Assembly (NCBI RefSeq): GCF_020071995.1
Contig: NZ_JABWTK010000002.1
Coordinates: 248,001-312,000 of the forward strand
Source of the DNA: Planococcus chinensis
GTDB taxonomy: Bacteria > Bacillota > Bacilli > Bacillales_A > Planococcaceae
Reading direction: 5' to 3'
DNA length: 64,000 nt
Below are positions 28,110 through 37,454 of this stretch, one piece after another (within the stretch, counting starts at the first letter, position 1; each line of letters begins with the position of its first letter). The notes under the pieces were generated by a model. The model did not search any database and was not told where the DNA came from. It was given only the letters and a program-made list of their open reading frames with translations. Made by a program: the position numbers and the translations under genes.

Positions 28110-29444
28110 GTGAGTAAAATCGTCATTGTCGGTGCAGTAGGCGGCGGGGCTACAGTAGCCGGCCAAATCCGTTTTTACGACCCGGATGCAGAAATCACTA
28201 TTTTTGACCGGGATTCAACGATGTCTTATGCCACCTGCGGTACTCCTTACGTGATAGGCAATGTTATTAAAGAACCGGAAGCACTGTTGATGGCAGACCC
28301 GCAGCAATTTAAGGAAAAACGGAATATTGACGTTTTCCTGAAACACGAAGTGCTGGAAATCCGACGAGGACTCAAACAGCTCCTCGTCCGGAATCTGGAT
28401 TCCGGCGAACAATTTGCCGAATCGTACGATACGCTCATTCTCGCTCCCGGCGGTTCAGCGGTCGTACCGGAAGTCGATGGCCTGTCTTCTGCTAATGTGT
28501 TTGTACTGCGCAGCTACGAAGATATGCAAGGTATCCAGCAGTTTATCGCTGAAAATAAGCCAAAAAACTGTGTCATCTCAGGAGCCGGTTTTATCGGCCT
28601 TGAAATGGCGGAGAACTTGAAGCACCTAGGCCTCAACGTCCAGATCGTCCACAAATCCAGCCAAGTTATGTCCATTCTTGATACAGACATTTCCGAGCGG
28701 ATTGAAGCTGAATTGGCTGCCAATCAAGTCAGCTTGTATAAGGACGCCGTTATTACCAAAGCCGGACCACAGACGGTGGAACTGTCCGATGGCAGACAGC
28801 TGCAAGCGGATTTCATTATCATGAGCGTCGGCATAAAGCCGAATACGGAATTGGCCGAAGGAGCCGGCCTTCCGATTGGCAAAACCGGCGGAATCGTGAC
28901 CGATGAATTTATGCAGACGGAAGACCCGTCCATCTTCGCCTTGGGAGATGCTTCTGAAAATACCGATATGATCACCGGCGATCCTAAACGGGTTCCGCTC
29001 GCCTGGCCCGCCCACCGGCAAGCTTTTTTAATTGCCCAAAAGTTAAGCGGCAATGCCATACCGAAAAAAGGATTGCTTGGAACGTCGGTTGTCAAAATCT
29101 TTTCGCTGACAGTGGCGATGACGGGCCTGAACGAGCGGACGATCCGCGACAAAGGCATTTCGTATAAAACCGTCGTTCATCAAGGCAATTCCAATGCGGG
29201 CTATTACCCCGACCATTCAAAAATCATGCTGAAGATCCATTACGATGCAGACAGCCGAAAAATCCTCGGTGCCCAGTGCATCGGCGGCAAAGGCGTCGAC
29301 AAACGAATCGACGTCCTCGTCACCGCCATTTACGCCGGGCTGACAATTGACGATTTGCAGGCACTTGAATTAAGCTATGCCCCTCCCTATTCGTCGCCAA
29401 AAGACCCGATTAACATGGCGGGCTATAAAGCTTTTGGCAAGTGA
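28110..29444 (+). CDS. Coenzyme A disulfide reductase
   Basis: FAD- and NAD(P)H-dependent enzyme that keeps CoA in the thiol form, important where glutathione is absent. About 444 residues. The FAD site is VGAVGGGATVAGQI at the N-terminus. A single redox Cys falls at residue 43 (YATCGTPYVIG), as in the Staphylococcus enzyme. The second dinucleotide site reads ISGAGFIGLEMAE and the FAD-binding FALGDASE follows. The C-terminal dimerisation domain has YYPDHSKIM and YAPPYSSPKDP, with the conserved Tyr residues. The start is GTG 28110, eight bases after GAGG, which overlaps the degV stop; GTG 28101 overlaps the ribosome site. Confidence 0.9.
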   Translation: MSKIVIVGAVGGGATVAGQIRFYDPDAEITIFDRDSTMSYATCGTPYVIGNVIKEPEALLMADPQQFKEKRNIDVFLKHEVLEIRRGLKQLLVRNLDSGEQFAESYDTLILAPGGSAVVPEVDGLSSANVFVLRSYEDMQGIQQFIAENKPKNCVISGAGFIGLEMAENLKHLGLNVQIVHKSSQVMSILDTDISERIEAELAANQVSLYKDAVITKAGPQTVELSDGRQLQADFIIMSVGIKPNTELAEGAGLPIGKTGGIVTDEFMQTEDPSIFALGDASENTDMITGDPKRVPLAWPAHRQAFLIAQKLSGNAIPKKGLLGTSVVKIFSLTVAMTGLNERTIRDKGISYKTVVHQGNSNAGYYPDHSKIMLKIHYDADSRKILGAQCIGGKGVDKRIDVLVTAIYAGLTIDDLQALELSYAPPYSSPKDPINMAGYKAFGK

Positions 29445-29495
29445 AGCTAACGAAATCATTTGTATAGCCTTGAAAGTTATCAAGGGTTAAGCAAC

Positions 29496-29537
29496 TAAAA
29501 AAGAACCAGCACCTTTTCCAGGTGCTGGTTCTTTTTT
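29496..29537. terminator. Bidirectional terminator between the CoA reductase and GH13 genes
   Basis: A stem of about 17 pairs (AAAAAAGAACCAGCACC with its complement ending at 29537) serves two convergent genes. Confidence 0.92.
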
Positions 29538-29539
29538 AG

Positions 29540-30991
29540 TTATCGTTTATTTTTCGCCGCTTCGTCCGATTTCCGTTGTTTGCCTTTTCTCCAGACCACC
29601 CAAAGGAAAATCATGAAGACAATATACAATACCGCCAGTGCTGCGATATACGCTTTGTTAAAGCCGGTTTCATCCGTTACGTGATAAGTCTCCGCCAATT
29701 CACGTTCCAACGAAATCCGGTATTCTCCATTCGCTTCCTGGCGCACCCGGTCGCTTTCAAACAGTCCCTGAAGCTCTTTGTCGCTGCCAATTACATCTGC
29801 CGGAATGGTGATGCTTTGAGTAGAAGATGTGTTATTGATAGCGACAATCCATGACTCTTCGTCATTGAAACGCTTGTAAACAAGCCAGCCATCTTTTTCA
29901 TGGAGAACTTCCGTGTCTCCTGTACGCAGTGCTGGAGACGAATTGCGCAGCGTCGTCAAATTAGTGATATGATCGATCAATTCTTCATCGACTGCCATAT
30001 TTAAAATTTGATGGGACTCCGGCAATTCCTCTCCGTTCATTGCGGTCTCTGTCCCGTATTGCACAATCGGAATACCAGGCATTGTCAGCAATTGCGTAGC
30101 CATCAGACTCCAGCGTGTCGGCGGAAATCCTCTTTCTGCCACAATATCCGCTGTAAAACGAGAACCTAAAAGTGAGTCAACGCGAACCAAATGGCCAGCG
30201 CTTTCCTCTATCACCGCTGGCACTTGAGAAGAACCTTGGTCAAATTGCTTATATGAATTCCGCAGTACCTCTTCTGCCCCTGGCAAAACGACAGCATCCA
30301 GCCCTTCTGCCGGTTCCATTTCCACATCATTGATGAGGTAAATCCCACGGATCTCTTTAATGGCAGAAGAAAAATCTTTGATGAAAGTTGCATCCAGATG
30401 ATCTGCATTTTGCAGTTTTAAGCCATCCACTTCGTATTCCTCCACGAATTTACTGAAGGTTTCAATCAAGGCTTCCTGTACGTCAGAATTTGCTGTGTCC
30501 AACGCCAAGGTGCCGTCTTCATTTTCTTTAAACCATTCCGGATTTTCTGCTGCCCAGACATGGTCTTTGCTAAGGTTCTGAGTGGGCACATCCACCATCA
30601 CTTTCATGTCCTGTTCATGCACTGCATCAATCAGCGTTTTCAATTCCTCTGCTGTTCCGAAATGGCGCTCAAGTTCATTGTAATCCAGCACTTGTTTGCC
30701 ATCGTATGTAGCCGATGAAAAAACCGGTCCAATGGACAATACCGTAAAGCCCATTTCTTTAACATAAAGCACTTGATCCACCACACCGGCAAAATCTCCA
30801 CCGCTGAAATCAGCAGGATCCTGTGCATTTACGTCGTAATCGTTTTGAATCGATTTATTAAAATACCGGTCCACCAATACATCGTATATGATTTCGTCTT
30901 CAATCGTCTTTGTTTCTTCAGCTGCAGCCGGCTGCAACACACTTAATGCCAGCATTCCGATCAAGACGCTCCCAATCCATTTTGCTTTCAA
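29540..30991 (-). CDS. Membrane-anchored GH13-like protein with degenerate active site
   Basis: A 483-residue exported protein with a signal peptide (about 1-24), an alpha-amylase-type barrel and a C-terminal membrane helix (about 446-464) followed by a Lys/Arg-rich tail. YDVLVDRYFN and the GGDFAG segment are typical of GH13 starts. The four GH13 regions can be found but key residues are changed: region I is VDVPTQN (no NH), region II is DGLKLQNADH with Gln194 replacing the nucleophile Asp, region III is INDVEME without the GE acid, and region IV is VDSLLGSRF in place of NHD. It is probably not a hydrolase and may bind glycans. The start is TTG 30991, eight bases after AAGGAGG; an earlier TTG overlaps the ribosome site. 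Confidence 0.85.
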   Translation of the reverse strand: MKAKWIGSVLIGMLALSVLQPAAAEETKTIEDEIIYDVLVDRYFNKSIQNDYDVNAQDPADFSGGDFAGVVDQVLYVKEMGFTVLSIGPVFSSATYDGKQVLDYNELERHFGTAEELKTLIDAVHEQDMKVMVDVPTQNLSKDHVWAAENPEWFKENEDGTLALDTANSDVQEALIETFSKFVEEYEVDGLKLQNADHLDATFIKDFSSAIKEIRGIYLINDVEMEPAEGLDAVVLPGAEEVLRNSYKQFDQGSSQVPAVIEESAGHLVRVDSLLGSRFTADIVAERGFPPTRWSLMATQLLTMPGIPIVQYGTETAMNGEELPESHQILNMAVDEELIDHITNLTTLRNSSPALRTGDTEVLHEKDGWLVYKRFNDEESWIVAINNTSSTQSITIPADVIGSDKELQGLFESDRVRQEANGEYRISLERELAETYHVTDETGFNKAYIAALAVLYIVFMIFLWVVWRKGKQRKSDEAAKNKR

Positions 30992-31244
30992 TCCAAAATC
31001 CTCCTTCAATGAGGCTTATTTATTCCGTTCCACCCGGTTTATTTTAACAAAATCGCTTGTGTACTGCTATGTATAATTCGTGAAAGCGGCGCATCCATCC
31101 ACACTTTCGTCTAAACTGTGAATTTCCTGAGAACAATGCAAGTTTGCCATGCCTTAACTAGTGTCAACGGTCCATGAAGCTAGGCAACCCACAAAATCCG
31201 CCAACATAAAGTTCGCGAAAAATCAGAAGCGTAAACCTTTGTCC

Positions 31245-31274
31245 ATAAAAAAACAGGCGCTTATGCGCCTGTTT
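31245..31274 (-). terminator. Terminator of yisL
   Basis: AAACAGGCGC (31251-31260) pairs with GCGCCTGTTT (31265-31274) around a four-base loop, with more T after it on the minus strand. Confidence 0.88.
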
Positions 31275-31275
31275 C

Positions 31276-31647
31276 CTAGAACAAATCCAATCCGATCGGC
31301 AACATGAAACCGATGAACAATGTAACAAATAGAGAAACTGCGAACAGTGCCCAGAACATTGTAACCGGTTTTTGTTTTTTCGAACGAACCAAGACCATTT
31401 CCATCATTCCGATTGTCACTAAGCCGAAAAGGAATTTCAAGCCGTACGTCATCGCATCTGATGAAGAATATTCGATGAACAATGCCAATCCGGAGATCAG
31501 GATTAAAATGTAGAATAAGCGCGCTACCATATGCACAATTTTGCGCCCTTTGCTTGCCGGGTTCATGAAAGCTGCTACCAGAAATAGCACAATTCCAATG
31601 ACCCAAGTTGTAATGTGTACATGTGTAGAATCAGTTAAAAAGTCCAA
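31276..31647 (-). CDS. yisL: UPF0344 membrane protein YisL
   Basis: A 123-residue protein with four predicted membrane helices. HVHITTWVIGIVLF, GRKIVHMVARLFYILI and GLKFLFGLVTIGMMEM are typical of YisL (DUF1516). The function is unknown. It starts with TTG, preceded by GAGGTGACGTT. It lies downstream of yisK on the same strand, as in B. subtilis. Confidence 0.88.
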   Translation of the reverse strand: MDFLTDSTHVHITTWVIGIVLFLVAAFMNPASKGRKIVHMVARLFYILILISGLALFIEYSSSDAMTYGLKFLFGLVTIGMMEMVLVRSKKQKPVTMFWALFAVSLFVTLFIGFMLPIGLDLF

Positions 31648-31716
31648 AACGTCACCTCATTCAATTTAGTCTTTTCCAGTTTAGCACAATTGGAGGACTA
31701 AATGACATGTTTGCCG

Positions 31717-32616
31717 TTATGACAAATGTGTGACGAGCGTTCCAATCGATTCGATTGAAACTTTGACGGTGTCGCCGGCTTTCAGGAATTTTGGCGGGTT
31801 GAAGCCCTTGCCTACTCCAGCAGGCGTTCCAGTTAAAATGACATCACCCGGTTCAAGCGTGATGTACTTGGAGACTTCTGCTACAAGATCATCAACGCGG
31901 CGGATCATATTTCCTGTGTTGCCGTTTTGGCGCACTTCATCGTTCACTTTCGTCACAATGGATAGATCCTGCGCTTCCGGAATTTCATCTTTTGTTACGA
32001 GATAAGGACCCATTGGGCAGGAGCCTTCCAAGCTTTTACCTAAAAAGTACTGTTGGTGCTTGCTTTGAAGGTCGCGTGCCGTCAAATCGTTAGCGATGGT
32101 ATAACCGAAAACATAGTCGTAAGCCATCTGCTTTGGAATCGACTTTCCTTTTTTACCGATTACGACAGCCAATTCGCCTTCGTAGTCATACGAATCCGTC
32201 ACATCGCTGTGGACTGAAACGGTTTGCTCATCTGCTGCAATGGTCTGCGGCGTTTTTGTAAAGACCACCAAATCGACAGGCGCTTCCGCTCCCATTTCTT
32301 TTGCATGGTCTGCGTAGTTCTTACCGATGCAGATAATATTTTTTGGTGTTCGTGATATAGGTGCTAACCATTCGATATCTGAAAAAGAGCGCTTGAATTG
32401 CTCAGGGTTGTCGGACTTGGCAGCTGCTTCCGTCAATTTCCGGATTTGTTCCACAAACTCCATTCCCTGAGGTATTCCTTCAATTAGCTTGCTGGGAAAA
32501 GATGGCAAGACCTGCAATTCTTGTTGAACGGCTAAGACATCCCATACAGCTTCCTCTTTTTTCACTTTTGGTCCAAAACGTTCTTCTTCCTCAAATCGAA
32601 AAGATAACAGCTTCAT
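31717..32616 (-). CDS. yisK: Fumarylacetoacetate hydrolase family protein YisK
   Basis: A 299-residue metal-dependent enzyme of the FAH fold. The metal site residues are in YEGELAVVIGKKGK (two Glu), and the core includes ICIGKNYADHAKEMG, GYTIANDLTARDLQ and VILTGTPAGVGKG. B. subtilis YisK is reported to have oxaloacetate decarboxylase activity and to interact with the cell-shape protein Mbl; neither can be checked here. AGGAGTG precedes the ATG. Confidence 0.88.
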   Translation of the reverse strand: MKLLSFRFEEEERFGPKVKKEEAVWDVLAVQQELQVLPSFPSKLIEGIPQGMEFVEQIRKLTEAAAKSDNPEQFKRSFSDIEWLAPISRTPKNIICIGKNYADHAKEMGAEAPVDLVVFTKTPQTIAADEQTVSVHSDVTDSYDYEGELAVVIGKKGKSIPKQMAYDYVFGYTIANDLTARDLQSKHQQYFLGKSLEGSCPMGPYLVTKDEIPEAQDLSIVTKVNDEVRQNGNTGNMIRRVDDLVAEVSKYITLEPGDVILTGTPAGVGKGFNPPKFLKAGDTVKVSIESIGTLVTHLS

Positions 32617-32659
32617 TCGTCAAACACTCCTTTTCTATGATTCCATTCATTATACACAT

Positions 32660-33838
32660 TCATCGTTTTGAATTGTTGCTTTTTTCTAAATTTCTTCCGT
32701 AAGTCAACCGCCTAGAAAGATATTCCAAAGGGCCTTGTGCAAACTTGGACATCCACAATTCCGCAAAAATCAATTGAATTGCGAAAATCCCGAGTGCAAT
32801 CCATGTACCGGTCAAGACATCAACTTGTCCGTACAGCCCTAAGCCATATGAATAGAAAATGAACGTCGCAATGACCGACTGGCCAATATAAGTGGTCAAA
32901 GACATGCGCCCTGTCTTGGCCAGCGGGCTCAGCAGCTTCCGGACCCCTTGGCTTTGCGCCATCAATGCAATCAAAGCAGCATAACCGATTGCGACAAGCG
33001 GACCGCCAAAAATATCTTGCAGGTACTGGAATGCATAGTTATTATCGATCAAAAGCGGTGTGGACTTCAACAACAAACCGATAACAAGGCCGCCAACCGC
33101 GAGGCTGATCCAAAGTTTGCGGTAATGGGCAGCGCGTTCAATCAATTGCACTTTTGCCGCCGCTGCGCCCACCATCAAAAATGGCAGAATTGTAATGATC
33201 AAATAAAAATAACTTGCCGGATTGTTGCTGTGCATCCAATCGTCAAAACGCTGGCTGAAAATCTCGGCAAACGTCCCTGAAGGATACACCGACAGTGAAC
33301 TTTGCACTTCCTGCATACCGGTATAGATGTTCGGGTCAATCGATACTGCCACGAACATAAGGCCCAGCAGAAAGACTTGTGGAATAACATAAATCGCCGC
33401 TGCCAGCCCTAAAAGCCAAGCGGGTTTCAAACGGATAAAACCAAGCAGGAAAAAACCAGTAATGGCGTAGGTGATTAAAATATCGCCGTACCAAATCCCA
33501 AATGCGTGAACGATTCCGAAAGCAAGCAGAATGAGCAGCCGCTTTACAGCGATTGGCATAAAGGGGCGCTGTATTTTCTGCGCTTTCATGTACTGCATTG
33601 CTAAACCATACCCGAATAACATAGAAAATAACGGATAAAAGCTAGCCTGGATAAAAATATCAAGTGCGCTGAATACTTCTGTATCCCATGGGCCATCAAA
33701 CCACTTATAGGGATCGATATAAGAAAACGGTGAATGAAACGTCAGCATATTGATGAGGAGGATGCCTAATAGCGCAAATCCCCTCATCAAATCAATTGCA
33801 TAGACGCGTTCGTTTAATGCTACGGGCTGTAACTTCAC
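32660..33838 (-). CDS. DUF418 family multi-spanning membrane protein
   Basis: A 392-residue integral membrane protein with roughly nine or ten helices. The N-terminus (VYAIDLMRGFALLGILLINM, then SFYPLFSMLFGYG) and the C-terminal GRMSLTTYIGQSVIATFIF are typical of the DUF418/YeiB family, related to membrane acyltransferase-like proteins. Substrate and function are unknown. The GTG start lies ten bases after the addA stop, which overlaps its ribosome site (GGAGG), so it is probably the last gene of an addB-addA operon. In B. subtilis that place is held by sbcD. Confidence 0.85.
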   Translation of the reverse strand: MKLQPVALNERVYAIDLMRGFALLGILLINMLTFHSPFSYIDPYKWFDGPWDTEVFSALDIFIQASFYPLFSMLFGYGLAMQYMKAQKIQRPFMPIAVKRLLILLAFGIVHAFGIWYGDILITYAITGFFLLGFIRLKPAWLLGLAAAIYVIPQVFLLGLMFVAVSIDPNIYTGMQEVQSSLSVYPSGTFAEIFSQRFDDWMHSNNPASYFYLIITILPFLMVGAAAAKVQLIERAAHYRKLWISLAVGGLVIGLLLKSTPLLIDNNYAFQYLQDIFGGPLVAIGYAALIALMAQSQGVRKLLSPLAKTGRMSLTTYIGQSVIATFIFYSYGLGLYGQVDVLTGTWIALGIFAIQLIFAELWMSKFAQGPLEYLSRRLTYGRNLEKSNNSKR

Positions 33839-33848
33839 AAAAATCCTC

Positions 33849-36800
33849 CTAAATCTTCACTGTTTGTTTTGCCGCAAACAGGTACAACAGCCGTTCTTTA
33901 ATGGGAATCTGCAAAATTTCTTCTACAGCTTCCTGATAAATTGCCAGCTGAACGTTGTATCTGGCAGTCATTTCCCGGGCAATATCTGCCATTTGGTAAA
34001 TGCTGTCCGTTTTATAATCAAGCAGGACCCAGCCATCTTCTTCTTCAAACAGGCAATCGACAATCCCCTGAATGATCTGGTGGTCTCCGTCCCCATCTTT
34101 TTTTGCATAAGTGAATGGAACTTCGCGCCTTATATTTTTGGCATTTGCCAAGCGAACTGCTAATTCTGAGTCATAGAACTGCTCAATTTCTTTAAGCTTG
34201 ACCGCTTTCCCTTCTTCGGGAGACAAAATTTCCATGCCAACAAGCGTCTCGACAAATTCCGCAATCTCCGCTGCTCCCATTTTTTTATCCAAAGGAATAT
34301 GCTGCATGACAGCATGGACAGCCGTACCGACATCCGCCGCTGACAGCCGTTTATCCTGCATAAAGTCCGGACGGTGGACCAAGGTCCGCCGAACCGGTGC
34401 TGCCGCTTGAAGAAACGATTCCGGCTCGTCCATCCGCTGCAGCATCTGGAGGCGCTTCATCTCTGAAACAGATTGCTTCGACCTTTTCTCGACAGCATAT
34501 TGATAAGGATAACGGAAATCAAAGCGCCTTGCTATTTCTTCCGTAAAATCTTTGTCTCCTGCTTCTGGCCGCATCAATTCCTCCACGTCAAGGAGTGCCG
34601 GCAACAAAGAAGCCGATTCAACTATATTGACTTGAAAACGGGATGAATGCGGCAGCGAACTGCCATTTGCCTGCAGGATTTCTGCAGCATCCGGATGCCG
34701 GGCGATTGCCGGGCCAATCCAGTCCAAATAGCCTTTGGCCCGGGAACGGACATAATCCGGAAGCAGTGTATCCTTCGAATTCACTTTCCATTTTCCGAAC
34801 AACCGGTCGATTTCTTTGACCGATGCCGTCAAATACAGCCGCTCTTTTGCTCGCGTCATGGCTACATACAAGACGCGCATTTCTTCTGCCTTCATCTGCA
34901 GCTGCTTCATTTCTTTGACTGCCAAAAACGGCAGCGACGTGTATTCGAGGCGGGTATCGGGATTGACCGCTTTTACCGCGAGCCCATAATCCTGGTCAAA
35001 TAAATAAGGTTTATGGAAATCCATTTCATTGAACATGCGGCCGACACCGGCAAAAAACACAACCGGAAATTCCAGCCCTTTTGATTTATGGACCGTCATT
35101 AACCGGACAACATTTTCTTTTTCACTCAATGACTTGGCTGTGCCCAAATCGTCTCCGCGCTCCCGCATCCGGTCAATGAAACGCAGGAAGCGGAACAATC
35201 CACGGAATGATGTTTTTTCGTATTCCAACGCCCGGTCATGCAGCGTCCGCAAATTTGCCTGCCGCTGCTTGCCGTTCGACATCGCACCGGCCATTTCATA
35301 GTAATTCGTATCCAAATAAACCTGCCAGATCAGTTCAGCAAGCGACCCGCGCCGCGCCAAGTTGCGCCAGTCTTCCAAATGAAGCATAAAGCGGCGCAGT
35401 TTTTCCGCAGCCGCCGGGTCAATGCCCGATCCACCCTGGATAAAGGTTTTGACGGCATCATAAAACGATGCTTGGGGAGCCGCTAGCCGGATTTCTGCCA
35501 ATTCATTTTCTTTCAATCCGATGAACGGTGCCCGCAGCACGGATACCAGCGGGATATCCTGGTACGGATTATCGATTACACGCAGCGTATTCAGCATGAT
35601 CATGACTTCCAGCGCATCAAAATAGCCGCCCGTCAATTCGGCATACAGCGGTATGCCGGCTGCTTTAAACTCATCCACGAAATCACCTGACCAGGTCATC
35701 GAACGCATCAAGACGACAATGTCGCTGTATTCCAATGGACGCTGCTGTTGTTTCCAAGGATCGTAGACATAGGTTTCTTTTTCCATCAATTCGCGGATTT
35801 TCTTTGCAATATAGCGGGCTTCCCATTGGGATTTCGCCAAGTCTTCTTCCGGCTCTTCATCGCTTTCCGGTTCATGGATCAAGGTCAATTCAACCGGAAC
35901 ATCCTGTTCCGGATAAGGCGCCTTGTTTTTCAGCGCCGCAGCTTCATCGTAGTTGATTTCTCCGACACGCTCGCCCATAATCTGCGCAAAAATGTAATTG
36001 GTCCCATCTAGGACTTCCCGCCGGCTTCTAAAATTGGCATTCAAGTCAACCCGCAGGCCAGTCCCGTCGGCATCTCCCGTGAACCGGCTGTATTTGCCAA
36101 GAAACAGCATCGGTTCAGCAAGGCGGAAGCGGTAAATCGACTGCTTGACGTCGCCTACCATGAAGAGATTGCCGTCCGCTTCACCGCCGGACTTCACTAG
36201 ATTCAAAATGGTTTCCTGAAGCATATTGGTGTCCTGGTATTCATCCACCAGCACTTCTTTAAACTGCTTTTGGTAATCGAGCGCAATATCAGACGGTTTT
36301 CCTCCGTCGCTTAAAATTTGCAGGGCATAATGCTCCAAATCGGAGAAATCGACCAGGGCACGGTCAATTTTCAAAGCTTTGTATTGGGCCGCAAAGACTT
36401 TGGTCAACTCCACCAAGGTTTTCATCAACGGGGCCATCTCGCGCATTTCATCGAGCAGCCGTTTTGGCGAGCGGATGAAATATGCGTCCATTACGCCATT
36501 AACAATTTTTTTCACATCATTGCGTTTTGCTTTTGCTTCTTCAGCAAGTTCAGCGTCGCACGTATCTTTGCGGATGGTCGCGGCTTTCGGCCAAGCGAAT
36601 GCTTTTGAGAAATTGTAAAGGCTGTCCCATGATTCTTCTAAGGCATCCAATGCCGTACGGATCAAGTCCATATCCATTTCAAATGTTTCGCTCAACAGAA
36701 CCGGGCCATCAGGACGCAGCGCCAACTGATTCCCTTCGTCCGCCAAATGAAGCGCTTCTTCAAACGCGTGGCGGATGGTCATTTTCAAATCAGCGATAAA

Positions 36801-37454
36801 CGGCAAATCATCAACCACGGCTCCGGCCGGAACTGCATAAAGCGCCGGTACATGTTCGAGCCAGCGGTCAGGTTCCGGATGTACCCGTGAATAGTCATAC
36901 AGCTTGCTTAAGAGCACTTCCATCGCCTGGTCGTTGCGGTCGGATGTAAAACTGTCCGCGAGGCGGTAGACCGCTTCAGCGTGCTCTCCCTCATAAGCCG
37001 ACTCCAGGACCGCTTCCAATACATCATCGCGAAGCAATGCTGCTTCTGTTTCATTGGCGATGCGGAACCCCGGATCGATTTCCAGCAAGTATGCGTATTG
37101 CTTAACTACCTGCAGACAAAACGAATGCAGTGTGGAAATCTGCGCTTTATTGATGAGCCGCATTTGTTTACGCAAGTGTTGGGAATCCGGGTTTTGCGCT
37201 ACCGCTTTTTCCAAAGCAGTGAACATCCGATGGCGCATTTCTGCGGCGGATGCATTCGTGAACGTTACGACAAGCAGTTCATCCACAGAGACCGGTTCTT
37301 TTTCATCCAGCACTTTTTCAATCATCCGGTTGATAAGCACGGCCGTCTTGCCGGATCCCGCTGCTGCAGAAACGAGCATATCCTGCCCCTTCGCCCAAAT
37401 GGCTTGCCACTGTTCATCTGTCCATGTGGCATCAGTCGGTTTTATCGGAATCAT
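33849..37454 (-). CDS. addA: ATP-dependent helicase/nuclease subunit A (AddA)
   Basis: Motor subunit of the AddAB helicase-nuclease, which resects double-strand breaks and loads RecA, the Gram-positive counterpart of RecBCD. It is 1201 residues long. Walker A is GSGKT at 33-37, after TDEQWQAIWAKG (Q-motif). UvrD motifs include VDEYQDTNMLQ (Walker B), VGDVKQSIYRFR and LMTVHKSKGLEFPVVF. The C-terminal RecB-type nuclease has GIVDCLF and LLDYKTD. The ATG overlaps the end of addB by 23 bases. AAGGAG lies ten bases upstream. Confidence 0.97.
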   Translation of the reverse strand: MIPIKPTDATWTDEQWQAIWAKGQDMLVSAAAGSGKTAVLINRMIEKVLDEKEPVSVDELLVVTFTNASAAEMRHRMFTALEKAVAQNPDSQHLRKQMRLINKAQISTLHSFCLQVVKQYAYLLEIDPGFRIANETEAALLRDDVLEAVLESAYEGEHAEAVYRLADSFTSDRNDQAMEVLLSKLYDYSRVHPEPDRWLEHVPALYAVPAGAVVDDLPFIADLKMTIRHAFEEALHLADEGNQLALRPDGPVLLSETFEMDMDLIRTALDALEESWDSLYNFSKAFAWPKAATIRKDTCDAELAEEAKAKRNDVKKIVNGVMDAYFIRSPKRLLDEMREMAPLMKTLVELTKVFAAQYKALKIDRALVDFSDLEHYALQILSDGGKPSDIALDYQKQFKEVLVDEYQDTNMLQETILNLVKSGGEADGNLFMVGDVKQSIYRFRLAEPMLFLGKYSRFTGDADGTGLRVDLNANFRSRREVLDGTNYIFAQIMGERVGEINYDEAAALKNKAPYPEQDVPVELTLIHEPESDEEPEEDLAKSQWEARYIAKKIRELMEKETYVYDPWKQQQRPLEYSDIVVLMRSMTWSGDFVDEFKAAGIPLYAELTGGYFDALEVMIMLNTLRVIDNPYQDIPLVSVLRAPFIGLKENELAEIRLAAPQASFYDAVKTFIQGGSGIDPAAAEKLRRFMLHLEDWRNLARRGSLAELIWQVYLDTNYYEMAGAMSNGKQRQANLRTLHDRALEYEKTSFRGLFRFLRFIDRMRERGDDLGTAKSLSEKENVVRLMTVHKSKGLEFPVVFFAGVGRMFNEMDFHKPYLFDQDYGLAVKAVNPDTRLEYTSLPFLAVKEMKQLQMKAEEMRVLYVAMTRAKERLYLTASVKEIDRLFGKWKVNSKDTLLPDYVRSRAKGYLDWIGPAIARHPDAAEILQANGSSLPHSSRFQVNIVESASLLPALLDVEELMRPEAGDKDFTEEIARRFDFRYPYQYAVEKRSKQSVSEMKRLQMLQRMDEPESFLQAAAPVRRTLVHRPDFMQDKRLSAADVGTAVHAVMQHIPLDKKMGAAEIAEFVETLVGMEILSPEEGKAVKLKEIEQFYDSELAVRLANAKNIRREVPFTYAKKDGDGDHQIIQGIVDCLFEEEDGWVLLDYKTDSIYQMADIAREMTARYNVQLAIYQEAVEEILQIPIKERLLYLFAAKQTVKI

